A DNA stretch of 64,000 bases from Gammaproteobacteria bacterium (lineage in GTDB: Bacteria > Pseudomonadota > Gammaproteobacteria > Eutrophobiales > Eutrophobiaceae). The DNA is taken from the NCBI GenBank assembly GCA_012103475.1, contig WLWS01000003.1:186001-250000 (forward strand), read 5' to 3'. A model generated the notes under the pieces. It did no database searches. It worked only from the letters and a program-made list of their open reading frames with translations, and was not told where the DNA came from. The translations under genes and the position numbers were made by a program. Shown here in pieces: positions 44,904 through 55,026 of this stretch. How positions within the stretch are numbered: position 1 is the stretch's first letter; every line of letters begins with the position of its first letter.

Positions 44904-45596
44904 ATGATTTATGACGTCCTTCGAAAATTCTTTCAGGTATTTATTCTGCTGCTGTGCACAGCTGGCTGGGCACAGGCGGAAGAGGTCATTGAATTCGATA
45001 ATCTAGCCACCAGTACCTTCTGGAAGAAACTCTATCCCGGCGGCGGTTGGTCTTTGTACTGCGGTTATAAATTTGCCAATACCAGAAAAACAAAAAACGG
45101 GCATAGAATCGATATTGAACACATTTTTCCAGCAAATCGTATGGCTGAACACAGTGGATGTGAAAACCGTATGCAGTGTCGAGAGGCGAACAATCAGAAC
45201 TTTATCCGCATGGAGGCCGATCTGCATAACCTGTATCCGGTCTGGCAGACCGTGATTACCCATCGCTACGATTTTCGCTTCGGATTGATAAATGGTGAAG
45301 AGTGGCGTTTTCAGGATTGTGACATTGAATGGAAAGCCGGGATTGTTGAACCCAGGCAAATCGCACGGGGCAATATTGCCCGGGCTATGTTGTACATGCA
45401 TTCGAAGTACGATATCCCCTTGCAACAACAGGATCTGATTCTATTTAAAGTTTGGAATAAAATGGATCCACCAAGCAAACAGGAAAAAGTGCGCAATAAT
45501 ATTATTGAAAGACTACAGGGGAATCGAAACCCTTATGTGGACAGGCCCAGACTTGCCGAAACCAGTAAACTAACGCTGTTGAAACTGAAGCCTTAG
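44904..45596 (+). CDS. Periplasmic endonuclease I
   Basis: A 230-residue non-specific nuclease with a Sec signal (cleavage near QAEE). The beta-beta-alpha-metal active site is in HRIDIEHIFPANRMA with catalytic His73, followed by CREANNQNFIRMEADLHNLYPV and RGNIARAMLYM. Two cysteine pairs probably form disulfides. It should cut incoming or environmental DNA and RNA outside the cytoplasm (EndA/Vvn type). It stands alone between AGCS and the convergent egtD. Confidence 0.93.
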   Translation: MIYDVLRKFFQVFILLLCTAGWAQAEEVIEFDNLATSTFWKKLYPGGGWSLYCGYKFANTRKTKNGHRIDIEHIFPANRMAEHSGCENRMQCREANNQNFIRMEADLHNLYPVWQTVITHRYDFRFGLINGEEWRFQDCDIEWKAGIVEPRQIARGNIARAMLYMHSKYDIPLQQQDLILFKVWNKMDPPSKQEKVRNNIIERLQGNRNPYVDRPRLAETSKLTLLKLKP

Positions 45597-45604
45597 CAGA
45601 GTTT

Positions 45605-46606
45605 TCAGAGAGCGCGAGCCAGCCACAGCGAAAAATACTCGTTGTCAGGCTGATAACAACGAACTATTTCCATCTCATGTTCTTCAAGTAAACTGACAAT
45701 ATCTTCTTTATCGAACTTGCGACTTATCTCTGTCAAAATACGCTCCCCTTTCTCAAGCTGAATCGAAGCGTCTTCTGACTCAAAGTGAATTTCCTGATCA
45801 CGAAGAGAAACAAGATACATTTCAATCTGTTTCTTCGATGAATTAAAACAGGCCTGATGCTGGAAATGGTTTAAATCAAAATTACTTCCGACTTCCTGAT
45901 TTAATACTCTGAGCACATTCAGATTAAATGCAGCGGTAATACCCTCACTGTCATTATAAGCCGCGTTCAAAATATTCTCGTCTTTGATTCTATCCGCACC
46001 AATCAGGAAGTAGTCGCCAGCTGTCATGCAGCTTCGTAATTCTTTAACAAACTCGCCCGCGGCCGTTGAGTCAAAATTACCAATAGTACTACCGAGAAAA
46101 ACATACAGCTGGTTACCATCGGATTCCGGCATATTGGCCAGACCGGCATTGTAATCTCCTAACAGTGGCATAACTTCCAGCCAGTCGTAATCGGAAGTCA
46201 AATCTGTAGCCGTTGTTTCAAGTAGAGATTCACAGACATCAAAAGGCAGGTAGTCACATTTCTGCTCAAGTTGTTCGCAGGCATCCAGCAAGCGACGCGT
46301 TTTTGTCGATGTCCCGCTGCCGAGTTCGATAATCCGGTCAGGTCTGGCTTCAGCTATGATATTGGTGGAATTACTCAGAAGCAGAGCGTCTTCAGTGCGG
46401 GTCGGGTAATATTCGGAAGTTGCACAAATCTGGTCAAACAATTCAGAACCACGATCATCATAAAAGTATTTGGGCGGTAGTGACCTCGGTTTTACGAACA
46501 ATCCCGAATGAACGTCCTCAATTATCGTGGGTACGTTTCGACTGGGATGTATATGTAGACATTTTCTGGCATCGTTCTGCTGGCTTTTGCTTTGGCCACT
46601 TTGCAT
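45605..46606 (-). CDS. egtD: L-histidine N-alpha-methyltransferase
   Basis: A 333-residue EgtD. Marks: SLPPKYFYDDRGSELFDQICATSEYYPTRTE, the SAM-binding IIELGSGTSTKTRRLLDA, and VFLGSTIGNF. It trimethylates histidine to hercynine with three SAM, the first ergothioneine step. The partner EgtB (or Egt1/OvoA) is not in the window. It converges on endonuclease I and diverges from the AddB-like gene. Confidence 0.93.
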   Translation of the reverse strand: MQSGQSKSQQNDARKCLHIHPSRNVPTIIEDVHSGLFVKPRSLPPKYFYDDRGSELFDQICATSEYYPTRTEDALLLSNSTNIIAEARPDRIIELGSGTSTKTRRLLDACEQLEQKCDYLPFDVCESLLETTATDLTSDYDWLEVMPLLGDYNAGLANMPESDGNQLYVFLGSTIGNFDSTAAGEFVKELRSCMTAGDYFLIGADRIKDENILNAAYNDSEGITAAFNLNVLRVLNQEVGSNFDLNHFQHQACFNSSKKQIEMYLVSLRDQEIHFESEDASIQLEKGERILTEISRKFDKEDIVSLLEEHEMEIVRCYQPDNEYFSLWLARAL

Positions 46607-46729
46607 AAAAATTCCCTGATACGGATGATAGTGATTAAGTTATTTTTAAGCAGAGGCTAACATAGAGGCTGGTGAGAATGCGAATAGTTGCTTGAATATG
46701 ACAACCTTGTCACTACAGTTTAAATTAAT

Positions 46730-49423
46730 GTGAGTATGAATGAGAGTTTCCTGACACTGCTGGAAAAGGGCTATAGCTTGCTCACTCCGACCATGCGAAT
46801 GAGCCGAGTATTGAGTAATCAGTATGCGATATATCGTCTGAATAGTGGTGCACTCGCCTGGGAAAGTGCGGATATTCTCCCCTGGCAAACGTGGTTGCAT
46901 CGTTTCTGGGAAAATTACAGCATAGGACGTAGTGATGTACCGGTTTACCTGAATTCGGCTCAGCAGCAAAGTATCTGGTTGCAGATAATTGAGAGTTCTA
47001 CTTACGCCGCACATATCTTACAGGCGCAGAATGTGGCCAGACAGGCCATGCAGGCCTGGGAGCTTTCGCATTTGTGGAACATCCCGCTGTTTCCAGATGA
47101 GGTATATATAAATCACGATGTTCGTGCTTTTCAGATCTGGGCCAATGACTACCAGACCTTGTGCGAGCGCAATAACTGGGTAGATGATGCTTGCGTACCC
47201 GGGATATTGATGCAGAATCTGAAAGAAGATGAGACAGCAATTAATATGAAGTTAGCGCTTATTGGTCACGATAATTTGCTACCTCAACAGCTGTCTTTGC
47301 TTGAAGCCCTCAAACAGAAGGGAGCTGAGGTGACTGTTGAGGAGTCACTGTCGCGCAACAGGTCTGTTCGGTCATTGTCTTTTATTGACAGCGAAGACGA
47401 AATCCGGGCAGCTGCAGAATGGGCGGCAAGTATTGTTGAAGAGGATTTCACGGCAAGTGTCGGTATTATTGTTCCGGATTTACATGCAAAACGAGCAGAA
47501 ATCGAAGACGGATTTGATGATGTTCTGACACCCGAAGACATTTTGCTGGCAGCAGAATCTGCATCAAAAGCTTATAGTATTTCGCTAGGGCAGCCATTGA
47601 GTACTTATCCGGTGGTTGCCACGGCTCTCGCCATTCTTGAACTTGTCGGGCAAAAAGCAGACTACGAGGATATTAGCAAAGTACTTCTTTCGCCATATAT
47701 TAAAAGCAGCCAGAAAGAAAAAAGCAGGCGAGCTCAGCTTGACGCGATACTTCGTGAGTTTGGTGAGGAAAAAACTTCGCTCAGGCAAATTCTGTTTTTG
47801 AGTAACGGACATATTGCGGAGCAAAGTCGCAGCGAAGATTTTCTCAGCTGTATGCAAAGCCTGTCTGAGCTGAATAATGATTTACCACGAGTACAAAGCC
47901 TGCATAAATGGGCGAAAGTGATAACCAGGTGTCTTGCAGTGTTTGACTGGCCCGGTGAGCGAAGTCTTAATAGCGCTGAGTATCAGGCAATCGAAGCCTG
48001 GCAAAAGCTAATGAGTCAGTTTGTCAGTCTTGACGGAGTTTGTCGGGTTGGTGGTTTCAGAGCCGCGCTTGGTCAACTTCGACAGTTGAGCCAGAATGTC
48101 AGTTTTCAACCAGAAACCAGCGAGTCTTCTATTCAGATTATGGGCCATGCAGGTGCCGCTGGCATGGAGTTTGAGAATTTGTGGGTACTCGGACTGCACG
48201 AAGAAGCCTGGCCAAAACCAATCAGACCAAACCCTTTCATCCCACTAGCCTTACAAAAAGAACATGAGTTGCCAGCTGCAAGTGCTGACAATCAATTTGA
48301 CTACGCCAGAGAAATCGGCAACAAGTTGATTGCATCGTCAGTCAATACCATCTTTAGTTATCCTCGCAACGAGTCGGACAGGAGTCTTAAACCCAGCCCC
48401 TTAATCAGATCTTATCTGGACGAAAACGACGACTTCCCTTTTGTTGTCAGTCCTCACTACAGTGAACTGATTTTTGACTCGAAATTAATCGAAGAATTAA
48501 ATGATGAAAATGCGCCAGCTCTGAGACCTGGTTTGTATAGCGGCGGTGGCAGCGCTTTGTTTAAAGATCAGGCAGCCTGCGCTTTTCGGGCCTTCGCCAG
48601 ACATCGCCTGTATGCCAGAGGTCTGGCCGAACCCGACATTGGTTTGAACGCCCTGGAACGTGGGCTGATTGTGCATGAGCTGATGCAGAATTTCTGGAAC
48701 AAAGTACAGACATTATCTCAGTTGAAAAGTTTAAGCGATGATGAGGAAGCAGAAATTGTGCTTGTTGCGATAAGAAAAGCACTGACACCCTGGCGTCGAT
48801 TAAAACCGGAAACCTTCACCAATCGATTTATGCAACTGGAAGAACAGCGCCTGCAAACTCTCGCGGGTGAATGGCTTAAACTTGAAAAACAACGTGATAA
48901 TTTTCGAGTCATCGCGAGTGAAGAAAAAAGAAACTTCAAACTGGCTGATATTGAAATTCATACGCGTATCGATCGTGTAGACGAAATCGCCGGATCACAA
49001 CAGGTGATCATCGATTACAAAACTGGTAATGCCAGTGTCAGTAGTTGGTTTGATGAACGTCCGGAGGATCCACAACTGCCACTTTATACAATATCAAGCG
49101 AAAAGAATATTGCGGCTATTGCCTTTGCCAGTCTAAAACCGGGTAAATCCCGTTTCATCGGTGTGTCTGCTGAAGAGCATGTTTTACCTGAGGTAAAGTC
49201 ACTGGCGAAATTAAAGAACCGGGTAGAGATTGAGAACTGGGATGTTCTCGTTTCAGAGTGGCGGGCTATACTTCTGCGCATCGGCATGCAGTTTCGTCAG
49301 GGAGATGCTCGGGTAAATCCGAAAAACCAGAACACTTGTCAATATTGCGATCTGCAGGCTTTTTGTCGGGTGCATGAGATAAAGCCACTTATTCTCGATG
49401 AGGCAAGCAGCGCAAATGAATGA
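46730..49423 (+). CDS. AddB-like repair protein with PD-(D/E)XK nuclease and Fe-S cluster cysteines
   Basis: An 897-residue protein starting at GTG 46730 (ATG 46736 is also possible). A degenerate helicase-like body is followed by a RecB-type nuclease at the end: ALERGLIVHELMQNFW, RIDRVDEIAG and IDYKTG (Asp762, Lys764). The cysteines (one in KDQAACAF, three in CQYCDLQAFC) should form the Fe-S cluster of AddB-type nucleases. It overlaps the AddA-like gene by 8 bases (ATGAATGA). It is likely a double-strand-break resection subunit, of the kind named probable DNA repair protein in gammaproteobacteria. Confidence 0.88.
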   Translation: MSMNESFLTLLEKGYSLLTPTMRMSRVLSNQYAIYRLNSGALAWESADILPWQTWLHRFWENYSIGRSDVPVYLNSAQQQSIWLQIIESSTYAAHILQAQNVARQAMQAWELSHLWNIPLFPDEVYINHDVRAFQIWANDYQTLCERNNWVDDACVPGILMQNLKEDETAINMKLALIGHDNLLPQQLSLLEALKQKGAEVTVEESLSRNRSVRSLSFIDSEDEIRAAAEWAASIVEEDFTASVGIIVPDLHAKRAEIEDGFDDVLTPEDILLAAESASKAYSISLGQPLSTYPVVATALAILELVGQKADYEDISKVLLSPYIKSSQKEKSRRAQLDAILREFGEEKTSLRQILFLSNGHIAEQSRSEDFLSCMQSLSELNNDLPRVQSLHKWAKVITRCLAVFDWPGERSLNSAEYQAIEAWQKLMSQFVSLDGVCRVGGFRAALGQLRQLSQNVSFQPETSESSIQIMGHAGAAGMEFENLWVLGLHEEAWPKPIRPNPFIPLALQKEHELPAASADNQFDYAREIGNKLIASSVNTIFSYPRNESDRSLKPSPLIRSYLDENDDFPFVVSPHYSELIFDSKLIEELNDENAPALRPGLYSGGGSALFKDQAACAFRAFARHRLYARGLAEPDIGLNALERGLIVHELMQNFWNKVQTLSQLKSLSDDEEAEIVLVAIRKALTPWRRLKPETFTNRFMQLEEQRLQTLAGEWLKLEKQRDNFRVIASEEKRNFKLADIEIHTRIDRVDEIAGSQQVIIDYKTGNASVSSWFDERPEDPQLPLYTISSEKNIAAIAFASLKPGKSRFIGVSAEEHVLPEVKSLAKLKNRVEIENWDVLVSEWRAILLRIGMQFRQGDARVNPKNQNTCQYCDLQAFCRVHEIKPLILDEASSANE

Positions 49424-52400
49424 AGTTAGCGATCAGGTGCAAAGACAGCGGGCATTGAACCCTGCCGAGTCTTTCATCATTCAGGCACCGGCCGGATCAG
49501 GCAAAACTGAATTACTTATTCAACGATATTTACGAATGTTGTCTCTGGTCGATGCACCTGAAGAAATTATCGCGATTACTTTTACCAGAAAAGCGGCTGC
49601 TGAAATGCGAGCCCGCATTATTGCCGCTCTTGAACTGGCGCAGTTGGATGAGAGCGGGAACGGGAATGCAGTTACCTTTAAACTTTCACGAGAGGCCTTA
49701 CAACAGGATGCACGACAGGGCTGGGACCTCTGTCAGAATACTGCTCGATTGCGGATACAGACGATTGATTCGCTAACGGCTTCATTGACCAGACAAATGC
49801 CGATACTGTCCCGTTTCGGAGCACAACCAGAAACGCTGGAAAGGGCAGATGAATTGTACCGGCTGGCTGCAGCGAGAACTCTGGCTGAACTGGAAAGTGG
49901 TGAAGGTTGGTCTGAAGCCATTGCGATTCTTTTACAGCATCTCGACAATGATTTGCCAAGAGTCAGAACCATGCTGGCGGGTATGCTGGCGCGCCGGGAT
50001 CAGTGGATGCGGCACGTGGCCAGACAGGAACAAAGACAGAATCTGGAAGCTGCACTAGGGCATCTCGTGCAGGCTAAACTGGAACAGGTGAGTCTGGCTA
50101 TTCCTGCAGAACTTCATGCTGAACTAATCGAATTGCTTCATTTCGCAGCCGCTAATTTGCAAGAATCTGAAAGTGATTCGCTTATTTGTAGCTACGCAGA
50201 CAGGCAGCCATTACCGGAGGCAAAGGCTGAAAATTTAGATCATTGGCGGGCTCTGGGCAGATTTTTGCTAACAAATGACGGTAACTGGCGTAAACAGGCT
50301 GACGTTCGTCTAGGCTTCCCGCCGGCAAACGCCAGTAAAAGCGGTGCTGAAGAGCGTGCCGCGATGAAAAATCGTTTTAAGACTCTGCTTGGTAATTTAT
50401 CAGAAAATGCGAATAAGGATTTATTGCAGCAGGTGTCCATACTGCCCGATGTCTTTTACAGCGATTCTGACTGGGAGCTTATTGATGCCCTCTACCAGTT
50501 ATTGAAACTGGCTGATGCTCAACTCAGGCTGATATTTGCCGAACGTAATCAGATGGATTTCAGTGGCATCACACAGGCGGCGATCGATGCTCTGGGCAAT
50601 GCGGATGAACCTAGCGAGTTGGCCATGCAACTGGATTACCGAATCAGACACATATTAGTGGACGAGTTTCAGGATATATCCATTAATCAATATGTATTGC
50701 TGGAACGCCTCACCGCAGGCTGGAGCGAAGAGGATCAACACAGCCTGTTTGTGGTTGGCGATCCTATGCAATCGATTTATCGTTTCCGCGAGGCCGAGGT
50801 GGCTTTGTTCCTGAATACCTGGCAGCAAAAACGACTCTATCAGCTTGCTCTTGTGCCACTGGCAATATCAGTTAATTTTCGTTCTCATGCCGGCATTGTT
50901 AACTGGGTCAATTCCGCTTTTACTAAAGTGCTGCCGGCAAAAGCGGATCTCGCCAGCGGTGCGGTAAGATATGCAGAAGCTGAGGCTTATCACAGTGAGG
51001 AAAGACAAAATCCGGTTCGTATTCATCCAATGACAGGCCGCGATGATCAACTTGAGGCCGAAACAGTAGCAAAGCTTGTTGTACAGTCGAAAACAGAAAA
51101 CCCAGGGGATTCTATTGCCATTCTGGTTAGAAACCGAAGTCATCTTGTTGAGGTTATTCCGGAGTTGGTGAAAAAGGGTATTGCCTATCGGGCAGTAGAT
51201 ATTGAATCGATGGGACAGCAAACAGCGGTTCAGGATCTACTCGCTCTTACACTTGGATTGACACATCTGGCTGACCGCGCTGCATGGCTGGCGATTCTAC
51301 GGGCCCCATGGTGTGGACTCAGGCTAACCGACCTGAGCATTTTACTCGCAGACAGTAAAAACATCACAGTGTGGGATTGTCTGCAGGATAGCTCGAGGCT
51401 CGCGGGGCTAAGTGATGATGCTCAACAACGCCTGCAAAAATTGTTGTCTCCACTGCAAGCGGCTTTGTCGAACCGGGGTCGGCGACGGCTGCGCCGTTGG
51501 CTTGAATCAGCCTGGATGGGAATTGGTGGTCCAGCCAGTCTGCCGGACAAAAGCGATTTAAAAAATTGTAAGACTTTTTTTGCTTTACTGGATGAGTTTG
51601 ATAATAACGGCGAGCTATCTGATCGCGGGCTATTTCAAGACGAGGTGGCCTCACTATATGCTGCCACTGATGTCAGCAGTGATAATCAGGTTCAGATAAT
51701 GACCATGCATAAAGCGAAAGGGCTGGAGTTTGATACGGTGATATTGCCTGGCTTATCCCGACGTGGCGCAAACGACGAGGCCAGATTGTTAATGTGGATG
51801 GAAACGCCGCATGCCGAACATCAGGATTTACTTCTGGCGCCGATTAAGCATGCTGGACAGTCAAACTCTTCAATCTATGACTACCTGCGAAGACTGGAGA
51901 ACGATAAACAATATTACGAACAAGGACGCTTACTTTATGTCGCAGTAACCCGGGCCAGGAAAGCTCTTCATATTCTGGCTAGTGCGGAACGAAAACAGAA
52001 TGAGGGGCAATCAGAATTGCTGATGCCCCCACGTAATAGTCTGAGTGCTCAGCTTTGGCCGGTACTCGAACAGTCATTTCGAGACTGCCTGAATGTAAAT
52101 GAGGTCGAGCATGATGACGAGATCCACAAGCGGATTCCTGTCACAAACAATCTGCGACGATTGAAATCTGACTGGAAATTACCAAGTGCGGCCGCAAGCA
52201 GAGGACTCAGTGCAAATTCCAGCACAGAAGAAGCTGAGTTTTCTGCACTGGAATTCGAATGGGCAGGAGAGACTATCAAACATGTCGGTACTGTCGTGCA
52301 TCGCTGTATTCAGTGGCTCGGGGAGCAAAATTCATATGATTACAGTAAGTCAACAATTGACTCTTTACAGCCTTATCAGGAATCCTTGTTGCTTCGTCTT

Positions 52401-52799
52401 GGAGTTGTTGAAGATGAAATCGATGGGGCCCTTAATCAAGTTCAACTGAATCTTCAGAATATGTTCAGTGACCCTCGAGGACAGTGGTTGTTTTCAGGCG
52501 AACATCGGGCTGCGAAGAACGAATACGCAATAAGTGGTATGCATGCGGGTAAACTGGTGAATGCCGTAATCGACCGGACCTTTATTGATGAGAAGGGTGT
52601 TCGCTGGATCATTGACTATAAGACAAGTCGTCATGAAGGCAGTAATCTGCAGGGCTTTCTCGACTTGCAGCGGGAAAGATATCAGCAGCAGCTTGAAAAA
52701 TACGCGCAACTCATGCTCACTATGGAAGACAGACCTGTTAAATTGGCTCTGTATTTTCCTATGTTGCAGGGCTGGCGAGAGTGGAGATACCAAAAATAG
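49416..52799 (+). CDS. AddA-like UvrD-family helicase with C-terminal PD-(D/E)XK nuclease
   Basis: A 1127-residue helicase-nuclease from ATG 49416, which overlaps the AddB-like stop. Walker A APAGSGKT (Lys30), motif II VDEFQD, motif III VVGDPMQSIYRFREAE, motif V MTMHKAKGLEFD and motif VI LLYVAVTRARKAL are intact. The nuclease at the end has VIDRTFIDEKG and IIDYKTS (Asp1067, Lys1069). With the AddB-like partner it should unwind and resect broken DNA ends. RecB, RecC and RecD are not in this window. Confidence 0.93.
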   Translation: MNEVSDQVQRQRALNPAESFIIQAPAGSGKTELLIQRYLRMLSLVDAPEEIIAITFTRKAAAEMRARIIAALELAQLDESGNGNAVTFKLSREALQQDARQGWDLCQNTARLRIQTIDSLTASLTRQMPILSRFGAQPETLERADELYRLAAARTLAELESGEGWSEAIAILLQHLDNDLPRVRTMLAGMLARRDQWMRHVARQEQRQNLEAALGHLVQAKLEQVSLAIPAELHAELIELLHFAAANLQESESDSLICSYADRQPLPEAKAENLDHWRALGRFLLTNDGNWRKQADVRLGFPPANASKSGAEERAAMKNRFKTLLGNLSENANKDLLQQVSILPDVFYSDSDWELIDALYQLLKLADAQLRLIFAERNQMDFSGITQAAIDALGNADEPSELAMQLDYRIRHILVDEFQDISINQYVLLERLTAGWSEEDQHSLFVVGDPMQSIYRFREAEVALFLNTWQQKRLYQLALVPLAISVNFRSHAGIVNWVNSAFTKVLPAKADLASGAVRYAEAEAYHSEERQNPVRIHPMTGRDDQLEAETVAKLVVQSKTENPGDSIAILVRNRSHLVEVIPELVKKGIAYRAVDIESMGQQTAVQDLLALTLGLTHLADRAAWLAILRAPWCGLRLTDLSILLADSKNITVWDCLQDSSRLAGLSDDAQQRLQKLLSPLQAALSNRGRRRLRRWLESAWMGIGGPASLPDKSDLKNCKTFFALLDEFDNNGELSDRGLFQDEVASLYAATDVSSDNQVQIMTMHKAKGLEFDTVILPGLSRRGANDEARLLMWMETPHAEHQDLLLAPIKHAGQSNSSIYDYLRRLENDKQYYEQGRLLYVAVTRARKALHILASAERKQNEGQSELLMPPRNSLSAQLWPVLEQSFRDCLNVNEVEHDDEIHKRIPVTNNLRRLKSDWKLPSAAASRGLSANSSTEEAEFSALEFEWAGETIKHVGTVVHRCIQWLGEQNSYDYSKSTIDSLQPYQESLLLRLGVVEDEIDGALNQVQLNLQNMFSDPRGQWLFSGEHRAAKNEYAISGMHAGKLVNAVIDRTFIDEKGVRWIIDYKTSRHEGSNLQGFLDLQRERYQQQLEKYAQLMLTMEDRPVKLALYFPMLQGWREWRYQK

Positions 52800-52816
52800 C
52801 AGTTACACGATACATA

Positions 52817-54064
52817 ATGAAATCAATTCTGTTTAAAGTCCCCTTATTTATAATTTTGTTCCTGCCTCCGGCAATGGCAGAAACAAATGAGCTCGAAGTT
52901 GAAATTGAAAAGGGCGACGAGCTTCCGACAGGTAACTGGGAGCAGGATTATTCGCTGAAAATAAGTCATCTGGAAAGGGAATTTGGTGCCTATCACGTAA
53001 CATTGATAGCGCCGCTCAATGATCTTGCCATGGCCTATCAGAAGAGCGGTGCTGTGCTGAAAGCGATTGAAATGTACGAGCGGGCCTTACATATTAACAA
53101 AGTGAATCTGGGTGTTCACAATCTGAGTCAGGCTGACTTAATCGAGCGATTGATTGAAAATTACTCTTCGCTACAGGACTGGCAACAAGTCGCTGCAAAA
53201 ATGCATTATCTGTTATGGGTCTATAGACGGAACTTCGATAGCAGCGATGACCGTCTGGTTGCGATGATGGAAAGGGTCGGGCGTTGGTATCGGCAGGCCT
53301 ACTGGCAACATCAGGGAGGAGAAGCGCTGTCTTTTCTTGTAGAGGCAGACGACCTTGTTGACGAAGCGCTGGCGATAGTGGAATTACAGGCCGGGCCTGA
53401 CGCAAATCAGTTGGTTAGCCTGTTACACCTTTCATCGATCATTAATGCACAGATCGCCAGTGACGTAAAAAATGTATTTCGACAATCTCATCGTGATATT
53501 CGTGAGGCCATGATACCAAATAACAGAGGAACTCCCTATGCTAACGAAATTGCGGTACGTGAATATTATTTTGAGCAGAGCTTTTATAAAGGCAGACGAG
53601 CTCTGAATCGTGTTATCAAAATATTCGAAAAAAACCTGCCGGAGACGACAGTTGATTACGCTCAGATACTGGTTTATCAGGGAGATTACTATCTCGCCCT
53701 GAATAGAAAATGGAACGCTATGAAAAATTACCGCAAAGCCTTTGCTGTATTAATGGATAATAATGCAAGCGAGGAAGAGATACGTTTTATATTTGGTGAA
53801 CCAAGACGAGTGAAGCCATTCACTCTTCCGGGCCAGGAGCTGAGTACATTGACAGATAAGTCTTATATTGATGCACTTGTAGATATACCGGCGAATGGTT
53901 GGCCACGAAATATCCGTATTCTCGCAAGTCAGCCGAATAATGGTGGTGAGCGGGCGAAACGAGGGAAACACAGTGTTGCGGCGACACGTTATCGGCCACG
54001 TTTTGAAAACGCTGAGCCTGTTCCCACTGAAAATGTTTCGCTCAGGTATGTATTCAGAAAATGA
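52817..54064 (+). CDS. Secreted TPR-repeat protein of unknown function
   Basis: A 415-residue protein starting at ATG 52817; a longer frame from 52781 overlaps the helicase gene. A Sec signal ends near AMAE. Tetratricopeptide-like helices include LNDLAMAYQKSGAVLKAIEMYERALHINK and VDYAQILVYQGDYYLALNRKWNAMKNYRKAF. The C-terminal part holds PANGWPRNIRIL, often seen in envelope proteins of this class, and is basic. It probably acts as a periplasmic binding scaffold. No adjacent partner is clear. Confidence 0.7.
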   Translation: MKSILFKVPLFIILFLPPAMAETNELEVEIEKGDELPTGNWEQDYSLKISHLEREFGAYHVTLIAPLNDLAMAYQKSGAVLKAIEMYERALHINKVNLGVHNLSQADLIERLIENYSSLQDWQQVAAKMHYLLWVYRRNFDSSDDRLVAMMERVGRWYRQAYWQHQGGEALSFLVEADDLVDEALAIVELQAGPDANQLVSLLHLSSIINAQIASDVKNVFRQSHRDIREAMIPNNRGTPYANEIAVREYYFEQSFYKGRRALNRVIKIFEKNLPETTVDYAQILVYQGDYYLALNRKWNAMKNYRKAFAVLMDNNASEEEIRFIFGEPRRVKPFTLPGQELSTLTDKSYIDALVDIPANGWPRNIRILASQPNNGGERAKRGKHSVAATRYRPRFENAEPVPTENVSLRYVFRK

Positions 54065-54080
54065 TAATAGAGGGTAAGCT

Positions 54081-54383
54081 ATGATTAAGCACATCGTCAT
54101 GTGGAAGTTAAAAGAAGAAGCGGAAGGTAATGATAAAGACACTAACGCGAAATTAATGAAGGAAAAACTCGAGGCTATCGCTAATCTTGTTCCCGGGATG
54201 CTGAAACTGGAAGTCGGATTTGATCTGGGACTCGACGCAACAGGCTATGATGTCATTTTATACAGTGAGTTCGAAAATAAAGCAGCGCTCGCTGCCTATC
54301 AGGAGCATCCGCAACATAAAGCGGTATTTCCCTTCATCGGCGCGGTTAGAGAATCACGAGTTGCTGTGGATTACGCCGTTTGA
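54081..54383 (+). CDS. Dabb-family stress-responsive alpha/beta-barrel protein
   Basis: A 100-residue ferredoxin-like dimeric alpha/beta-barrel. MIKHIVMWKLKEEA at the start and LDATGYDVILYSEFENKAALAAYQEHPQHKAV are typical of the family. Such proteins are small cytoplasmic dimers, some cyclases, many of unknown role. It starts 16 bases after the TPR gene with a GAGGGTAAGCT ribosome region, and the DUF938 gene follows closely. Confidence 0.88.
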   Translation: MIKHIVMWKLKEEAEGNDKDTNAKLMKEKLEAIANLVPGMLKLEVGFDLGLDATGYDVILYSEFENKAALAAYQEHPQHKAVFPFIGAVRESRVAVDYAV

Positions 54384-54400
54384 AATTAAAATCAGAAAAT

Positions 54401-55003
54401 ATGAATGAAATGAATAAGCCTTACTCAGCAGCCTGCGATAATAATCGTGATCCGATATTTAATGAATTACAAAAATTGTTGAGAAACTCTGCTACGGTAC
54501 TGGAGATTGGTAGTGGCACCGGTCAGCACGCTGTCCATTTCGCCAGAGGGCTGCCACATTTAAGCTGGCAATGCAGTGATTTACCTGAAAATCACGAGGG
54601 CATTATGCAATGGCTTGATGAAGCGGCTTTGCCTAACACACCTGTACCCTTATCACTTGATGTTACGCAGAGTGAATGGCCTGAATCTGATTTTGATGCG
54701 ATTTTTTCGGCCAATGCGATTCATATAATGAGCTGGAATTCAGTTAAAGCCTTGTTTAGAGGTATATCTCAGGCACTAGCGAAAAACGGCCTATGTGTTT
54801 TTTATGGCCCGTTTAATTACAACAATGAATATACCAGCGAGAGCAATGCGCGTTTCGATGACTGGCTAAAAAATCGCAACCATGAAAGCGGAATTAGAAA
54901 TTTCGAAGACATAGAGCAACTGGCGCACGACGCAGAGTTAATTTTGCAGGAAGATATTACAATGCCCGCCAATAACCGTTTATTGTGCTGGCAAAAACAA
55001 TAA
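54401..55003 (+). CDS. DUF938-family SAM-dependent methyltransferase
   Basis: A 200-residue class I methyltransferase. The start is set at ATG 54401, close to the conserved KPYSAACDNNRDPI; ATG 54410 is also possible, while TTG 54380 overlaps the Dabb gene. The SAM-binding motif is VLEIGSGTGQHAVHFA, followed by WQCSDLPENHEGI and AIHIMSW. The substrate is not known for the family. It overlaps slightly in coding region order with the next methyltransferase, which starts 23 bases after its stop. Confidence 0.82.
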   Translation: MNEMNKPYSAACDNNRDPIFNELQKLLRNSATVLEIGSGTGQHAVHFARGLPHLSWQCSDLPENHEGIMQWLDEAALPNTPVPLSLDVTQSEWPESDFDAIFSANAIHIMSWNSVKALFRGISQALAKNGLCVFYGPFNYNNEYTSESNARFDDWLKNRNHESGIRNFEDIEQLAHDAELILQEDITMPANNRLLCWQKQ

Positions 55004-55026
55004 GAGAGGAAATCGAGGGAAAAATA

